Source: Rhizobium sp. RU33A
Lineage (GTDB): Bacteria > Pseudomonadota > Alphaproteobacteria > Rhizobiales > Rhizobiaceae
NCBI RefSeq assembly: GCF_900156055.1
Contig: NZ_FTMQ01000004.1
Span: forward strand, 412,178-476,177
Length of the DNA: 64,000 nt
Direction of reading: 5' to 3'
Shown here: in pieces, positions 60,194 through 64,000 of the stretch
Numbering within the stretch: position 1 is the first letter of the stretch
Layout: the number at the start of each line of letters is the position of its first letter
The notes under the pieces: generated by a model
Told to the model about the DNA's origin: nothing
What the model saw: only the letters and a program-made list of their open reading frames with translations
Database searches by the model: none
Position numbers and translations under genes: made by a program

Positions 60194-62659
60194 TCAGGTT
60201 CCGCGGGGTTTCGCTCGTGTCGTGGGATCTGCCGCAGCAGGGTCCTCTGGCCAGGGATGCTTCGGATAGCGACCACGCATATCGGCGCGCACATCCTTCC
60301 ACGATCCGCTCCAGAACCCCGGAAGATCTCGTGTTGTCTGAATGGGTCGATGGGCGGGCGAGGTCAACTCCAGAAGCAGTGGCAATTTGCCGCCGCCGAT
60401 CGTGGGGTGGCTCTTCAAGCCGAAAAGCTCCTGCACTCGGATCTGCAGGACAGGCTCATCGCCCTCGTAGCGGATCGGATGGGATTGTCCGGTTGGCGCG
60501 GTGAAATGCGTCGGGACGAGCCGGTCGAGCTCCCGCTGCGATCCTCCAGGGACCAGCGCCATCAGCCCGTCATGCAGGCTACCGGCACTGATCTCCTGGA
60601 AGCTCGTCACGCCGGACTGGAAGTGCACGAACCAGTCATCCAATCTCGCGATGAGACCGTCATCGCTGGTATCCGGCCACGGCTCGCCGAGGCTTCGGTA
60701 AAGAAAGCCCAGCCTCTGTCGCAACTGGGCCGCCGCCTTCGAGAAGGGCAGGGCGGCGACACCCAGAAGGCGGACCCCTTCGGCAAGTGCTCTGGCAGCA
60801 TCGTCTCCCTTTGGCTTCGGCAGGGGGCGTTCGTCGAAGATGATCGCCCCCAGTCGCGTCACCCGTCTGGCCCGCACCTGGCGGCTCGCCGTATCGAAGC
60901 CGCTTTCCTCCGACGTCGTGATAGCCTTGGGAAGAAGTGTCTCGATGTCGCCATGTGAGGTTTCCGCTGCTGCGAGCACACGCCCCTGCGCTGCCTTGCC
61001 GGTCAGATCGGCGATGACAAGCAGCTCGGCACCCGCCAGGCGTTCGGATGCGGGGATTTCTGCTCCCCGGCCATTGGCCATGACGAACCGGCCGCGCCCA
61101 CCCCTTTGGCGCGCGATCCTGTCCGGGAAGGCGTGGATGAGAAGGGTGCCGGCGGAAACAGGCGCTGTATTGGCATCCTCACGGTGATTGAGGTCGGACG
61201 ACAGCCTCTGTGCGAGATTACGGGCGTTGCGCGCCCGCTCGCCTCTATCCCGGCGGAACTGCCTCAGGCGTTCATCGAGATCGAGGTCATTGCCGCCAAG
61301 TCCCTGTTCGGTGATGAGAACCGCCAACTCTGCGGCGGCCCGGGCTTCGCCATGCTCGGACGCGCCGAGCACCATGGCAGACAGCCGGGGTGGCAGTCCG
61401 AAATCCCGCATGCGTCGACCCTTGTCGGTCAATTGCAGCTTTTCGTCGAGCGCCCCGAGCCCGATCAGCAACTGGCGCGCCTCCTTGAGGGCAGCCTCAG
61501 GCGGCATGTCGATGAGAAGGAGCTGGCCTGGATCCGCAACCCCCCAATGGGCAAGGTCCAGCGCAAGACCGGAAAGGTCGCTCGACAGGATTTCCGGTGG
61601 CGTGAAGGCGGGAAGGGCTGCCGTTTGTCCAGCATGCCAGAGCCGGATCGCAATCCCCGGTTCCGTTCGCCCCGCGCGACCGGCCCGCTGGTCTGCGGAA
61701 GCTCGGGACACCCTGACCGTTTCGAGACGCGTGATCCCTGTCGATGCTTCGAACACGGGAAGCCGCTGCAAGCCGCTGTCGATCACCACGCGCACACCGT
61801 CGATGGTGATCGAGGTCTCCGCGATCGATGTCGACAGCACGACCTTGCGTTTTCCCGGCGCCGCCGGACGGATCGCCGCGTCCTGGTCCGCCTGGCTCAG
61901 CACGCCATAAAGAGGTGTGATGACGACATCCTGCCCGATCCTGTTTTCAAGCCGCTCGACTGTCCGCCTGATCTCAGCCTGTCCCGGCAGAAAGGCGAGG
62001 ATCGATCCCGTCTCGTCCGCAAGCGTCTTCAGAATGGTCGCGGTGACTGCATCTTCAATGCGCTCGTCGCCCGAGCGGTCCCGGTGGCGTATGTCGACCG
62101 GAAAGCTTCGCCCCTCACTAATGATGACAGGTGGATCTTCAAGCAACTGCCCGATGCGCTCGATATCCAGTGTTGCCGACATCACGACGATCCGCAGATC
62201 CGGCCTGAGCGCCGATTGGGCATCGAGCGCCAGAGCCAGTCCGAGATCCGCGTCCAGTGACCGTTCGTGGAACTCGTCGAACAGGACGGCGGCCACACCG
62301 GTCAATTCCGGGTCGTCGAGGATCATGCGCACGAAGACGCCTTCCGTCACCACCTCGATGCGCGTGCGGTGACTGATCCGGTTGTCCAGCCGCATCCTGT
62401 ATCCAACGGTCTCGCCGACGCTTTCGCCGAGCAGCCCGGCCATGCGGGACGCGGCGGCTCTTGCGGCAAGTCGCCGAGGCTCCAGCAGGATGATCCGGCC
62501 GTCGCCGCGCCAAGTCAGACCGAGCAGATGCAAGGGAACGATTGTCGTCTTGCCGGCGCCGGGGGGCGCCGACAGCACCGCCCGATTGCCCTTTTCGAGA
62601 GCCATGCTGAGCTGGTCGAGACGATCGCTGATCGGAAGAAGCGGAAGCGAAGGTGTCAC
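60194..62659 (-). CDS. hrpB: ATP-dependent helicase HrpB
   Basis: HrpB is a DEAH/DExH-family RNA helicase-like protein of uncertain substrate in bacteria. The 821-residue protein has Walker A APPGAGKTT (31-39), the box LFDEFHER with DEFH at 128-131, MSATL, STSIAETSITIDGVRVVIDSG and QRAGRAGRTEPG, then the HA2 and C-terminal HrpB domains. It overlaps the ornithine-cyclodeaminase-like gene by 4 nt, so they are cotranscribed although no functional link is apparent. Confidence 0.94.
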   Translation of the reverse strand: MTPSLPLLPISDRLDQLSMALEKGNRAVLSAPPGAGKTTIVPLHLLGLTWRGDGRIILLEPRRLAARAAASRMAGLLGESVGETVGYRMRLDNRISHRTRIEVVTEGVFVRMILDDPELTGVAAVLFDEFHERSLDADLGLALALDAQSALRPDLRIVVMSATLDIERIGQLLEDPPVIISEGRSFPVDIRHRDRSGDERIEDAVTATILKTLADETGSILAFLPGQAEIRRTVERLENRIGQDVVITPLYGVLSQADQDAAIRPAAPGKRKVVLSTSIAETSITIDGVRVVIDSGLQRLPVFEASTGITRLETVRVSRASADQRAGRAGRTEPGIAIRLWHAGQTAALPAFTPPEILSSDLSGLALDLAHWGVADPGQLLLIDMPPEAALKEARQLLIGLGALDEKLQLTDKGRRMRDFGLPPRLSAMVLGASEHGEARAAAELAVLITEQGLGGNDLDLDERLRQFRRDRGERARNARNLAQRLSSDLNHREDANTAPVSAGTLLIHAFPDRIARQRGGRGRFVMANGRGAEIPASERLAGAELLVIADLTGKAAQGRVLAAAETSHGDIETLLPKAITTSEESGFDTASRQVRARRVTRLGAIIFDERPLPKPKGDDAARALAEGVRLLGVAALPFSKAAAQLRQRLGFLYRSLGEPWPDTSDDGLIARLDDWFVHFQSGVTSFQEISAGSLHDGLMALVPGGSQRELDRLVPTHFTAPTGQSHPIRYEGDEPVLQIRVQELFGLKSHPTIGGGKLPLLLELTSPAHRPIQTTRDLPGFWSGSWKDVRADMRGRYPKHPWPEDPAAADPTTRAKPRGT

Positions 62660-63609
62660 GAAGCTGCACTGTCCTGACTGGCGGTCTCGTAAGCGAGGAT
62701 CGCGCCGGCAAGATCCTCGAGCGCTGCGCCCACGGATTTAAACAAAGTGATGTCCTCGGCGCTCCGGCGCCCACCATGACCCTTGACCAGCTCCGCCAGT
62801 TCCCCCTGGACATGATCTCGGGAGATGGCGCCGGAAGCGATCGGTTGCAGAATATCGCCGGCTTCGGCAAAGGCACCGGCGCGTGTATCGACAAAGACGC
62901 GGGCCCGACGAACGGCCTCGTCATCGCTCTCGCGCATATCTTTGGTGAAGGCACCGATCAGGTCGAGATGGCTGCCAGGCTTCAACCACTCCCCCCGGAT
63001 CAGCGGCGCACGCGACAGGGTCGCGCAGGAGATGATGTCGGCCTGGCGGGCCGCACTTTCCAGATCGGCGGCAACCTCGACGTCAAAGCCGAGTGCCCGG
63101 GCCTCGTCCGCCGCGCTCTCCGCCTTCTTCTGATCCCGCCCCCAGACCGAGACCGCCCGAATGGGTCGCACGCGGCTATGCGCTTCAATGAGATTGACGC
63201 TGAGCCGACCTGTCCCAACGACAAGCAGACGGGACGCATCCTCGCGCGCCAGATGGCGAGCAGCGAGCGCCGAGGCAGCGGCCGTGCGCCGCGCCGTCAG
63301 TTCGCCGCCATCGATCAGCGCAAGCAGTTCACCGGTCTTTCCGGAGGAGAGGAGATAACTGCCGTGGATCGCAGGCAATGATCGCAGATGATTGTCCGGG
63401 AAAACCGAAACCAGTTTCACCCCTATATAGTGTCCGGGTTGCCAGGCTGGCATCAGGAGCAGCGTCGCATCGGCTTCTCCGGGCACATCCACCGCATGAT
63501 GGTGCCGGACTGGCATAACGCAGTCTCCTTGGAACATGGCGTCGAGTGCGTTGATGAGTGTGCTCCATTCAAGGCAATGGCTGGTCTGGTTTTGATCAAG
63601 GATAAGCAT
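62656..63609 (-). CDS. Ornithine cyclodeaminase/mu-crystallin family NAD(P)-dependent protein
   Basis: The 317-residue protein has the family fold: a dimerisation part with GVKLVSVFPDN (substrate-contacting K65) and IDGGELTARRTAAASALAARHL, then a Rossmann domain with LLVVGTGRLSVNLIEAH. Members include ornithine cyclodeaminase, alanine dehydrogenase, ketimine reductase and delta1-pyrroline-2-carboxylate reductase, so the exact reaction is not fixed by sequence. The ATG is at 63609. It heads the two-gene unit with hrpB; its promoter faces the putative rRNA promoter region. Confidence 0.88.
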   Translation of the reverse strand: MLILDQNQTSHCLEWSTLINALDAMFQGDCVMPVRHHHAVDVPGEADATLLLMPAWQPGHYIGVKLVSVFPDNHLRSLPAIHGSYLLSSGKTGELLALIDGGELTARRTAAASALAARHLAREDASRLLVVGTGRLSVNLIEAHSRVRPIRAVSVWGRDQKKAESAADEARALGFDVEVAADLESAARQADIISCATLSRAPLIRGEWLKPGSHLDLIGAFTKDMRESDDEAVRRARVFVDTRAGAFAEAGDILQPIASGAISRDHVQGELAELVKGHGGRRSAEDITLFKSVGAALEDLAGAILAYETASQDSAAS

Positions 63610-63765
63610 GCGAGGAGAACTCCGGGATGGGGATGTCAGACACTAGCAAGGCAAGACAGGCTTGCAAACGCATGGAGAGGGTCTGAAGCCGCGCAGGGGA
63701 CCGCCACACATCTATGGATTCCTGCTGAAATGGTGTCACTTGCCACCAACGATCGGCATCAACGG
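63610..63765. other. Intergenic stretch, no gene seen
   Basis: No convincing coding sequence or RNA is visible here. It should hold the leftward promoter of the ornithine-cyclodeaminase-family gene, but I cannot point to clear -35 and -10 elements. Confidence 0.5.
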
Positions 63766-63861
63766 AAAAAAATATAATATATTCAGTAACATGTCGATTT
63801 TTTGCCCTTTTGTGAAAACCGGCTGTTGACGGTTTGCGGGAGTAGCCGTATAAGCCGCTTC
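63766..63861 (+). promoter_or_regulatory. Strong sigma70-type promoter, probably of an rRNA operon beyond the window edge
   Basis: TTGACG (63826-63831) and TATAAG (63849-63854) are 17 bp apart. The region just upstream (63766-63785) is a near-pure A/T tract like an UP element, and the discriminator after the -10 is GC-rich (CCGCTTCACCGAACGAG), a mark of growth-rate-controlled rRNA promoters. The remaining 140 bases contain no coding frame and look like an rRNA leader. The 16S gene itself would start outside the window, so this is inferred. Confidence 0.65.
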
Positions 63862-64000
63862 ACCGAACGAGAGGCGGCGCCGAACGGCCCGCCGGACTGG
63901 TTCAGAAAGATCTCGAAATTGGCTGTGATGCTGGTTTTGTTGCCCGGCTTTAGGGTTGGGCGGTAAGGGATTTTGTGACGGTTTTTTACCGTCTGTTTTT
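63862..64000 (+). other. Untranslated leader downstream of the putative rRNA promoter
   Basis: This stretch is GC-rich, has no convincing gene, and ends with the inverted repeat GACGGT/ACCGTC (63977-63982 and 63988-63993) and a T run at the window edge. It fits the transcribed leader ahead of a 16S rRNA gene, but the end of the window prevents proof. Confidence 0.45.

Noticed and set aside
63977..64000. Intrinsic terminator at the right edge
   Set aside because: The 6-bp stem with T run looks like one, but it lies just downstream of a strong promoter and the sequence ends, so a leader hairpin is equally likely.

Overview
This window is chromosomal DNA of an alphaproteobacterium, almost certainly a member of the Rhizobiaceae (Agrobacterium/Rhizobium/Ciceribacter relatives). 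The evidence is GC-rich coding sequence, a ChvG/ChvI system followed by hprK, a mannose-type EIIA, NPr and ahcY, the fused TsaE-AmgK protein, alphaproteobacterial AddAB, DivL, ActS/ActR, and an origin-like gene order (mnmE, rho, hemJ, hemE, gap, ppsR-type kinase gene, maf, aroE, coaE, dnaQ, secB). I see no mobile elements, CRISPR arrays, tRNA genes or prophage. Gene content is core and housekeeping throughout.

Left end (1-14.1 kb): the start of mnmE, then rho, hemJ and hemE, read leftward from a 396-bp intergenic gap. That gap has the features of the chromosomal origin: an AT-rich stretch, a perfect DnaA box, and five GANTC methylation sites. Rightward from it run the PPDK-regulatory kinase gene, maf, aroE, coaE and dnaQ as a tightly overlapping operon. 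secB and fxsA face a Tim44-like, mltA, Smr, XRE-regulator and gyrB series. Two ParB-binding (parS) sites flank this region, one embedded in the first codons of aroE and one downstream of gyrB.

Middle (14-36 kb): a nitroreductase, an intracellular PHB depolymerase, a DUF2852 protein and a YgjP-type metalloprotease lead to the trpF-trpB-trpA-accD-folC operon. A leftward operon follows, beginning with divL (tyrosine in place of the phospho-accepting histidine) and continuing through tsaE-amgK, murU, addB and addA, with trxA behind it. It joins cell-cycle signalling, t6A tRNA modification, peptidoglycan recycling and double-strand-break repair. ahcY follows, preceded by an inverted repeat that looks like an operator.

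Right half (36-64 kb): chvI-chvG-hprK-EIIA-NPr (envelope and acid sensing plus nitrogen-type PTS) is divergent from pckA. Next come arfB and alkB, facing a leftward hisB-hisH-hisA-hisF-hisE-coaA operon, then hslVU, a DUF1402 secreted protein that I argue has lysozyme-like motifs, a cytochrome P450, a hydantoinase/oxoprolinase A-type protein, glcB, an L,D-transpeptidase lipoprotein, mmcB, the redox system actSR, hrpB and an ornithine-cyclodeaminase-family gene. The last ~240 bases carry a strong sigma70-type promoter with an AT-rich upstream element and GC-rich discriminator, most likely the promoter of a ribosomal RNA operon that begins just outside the window.
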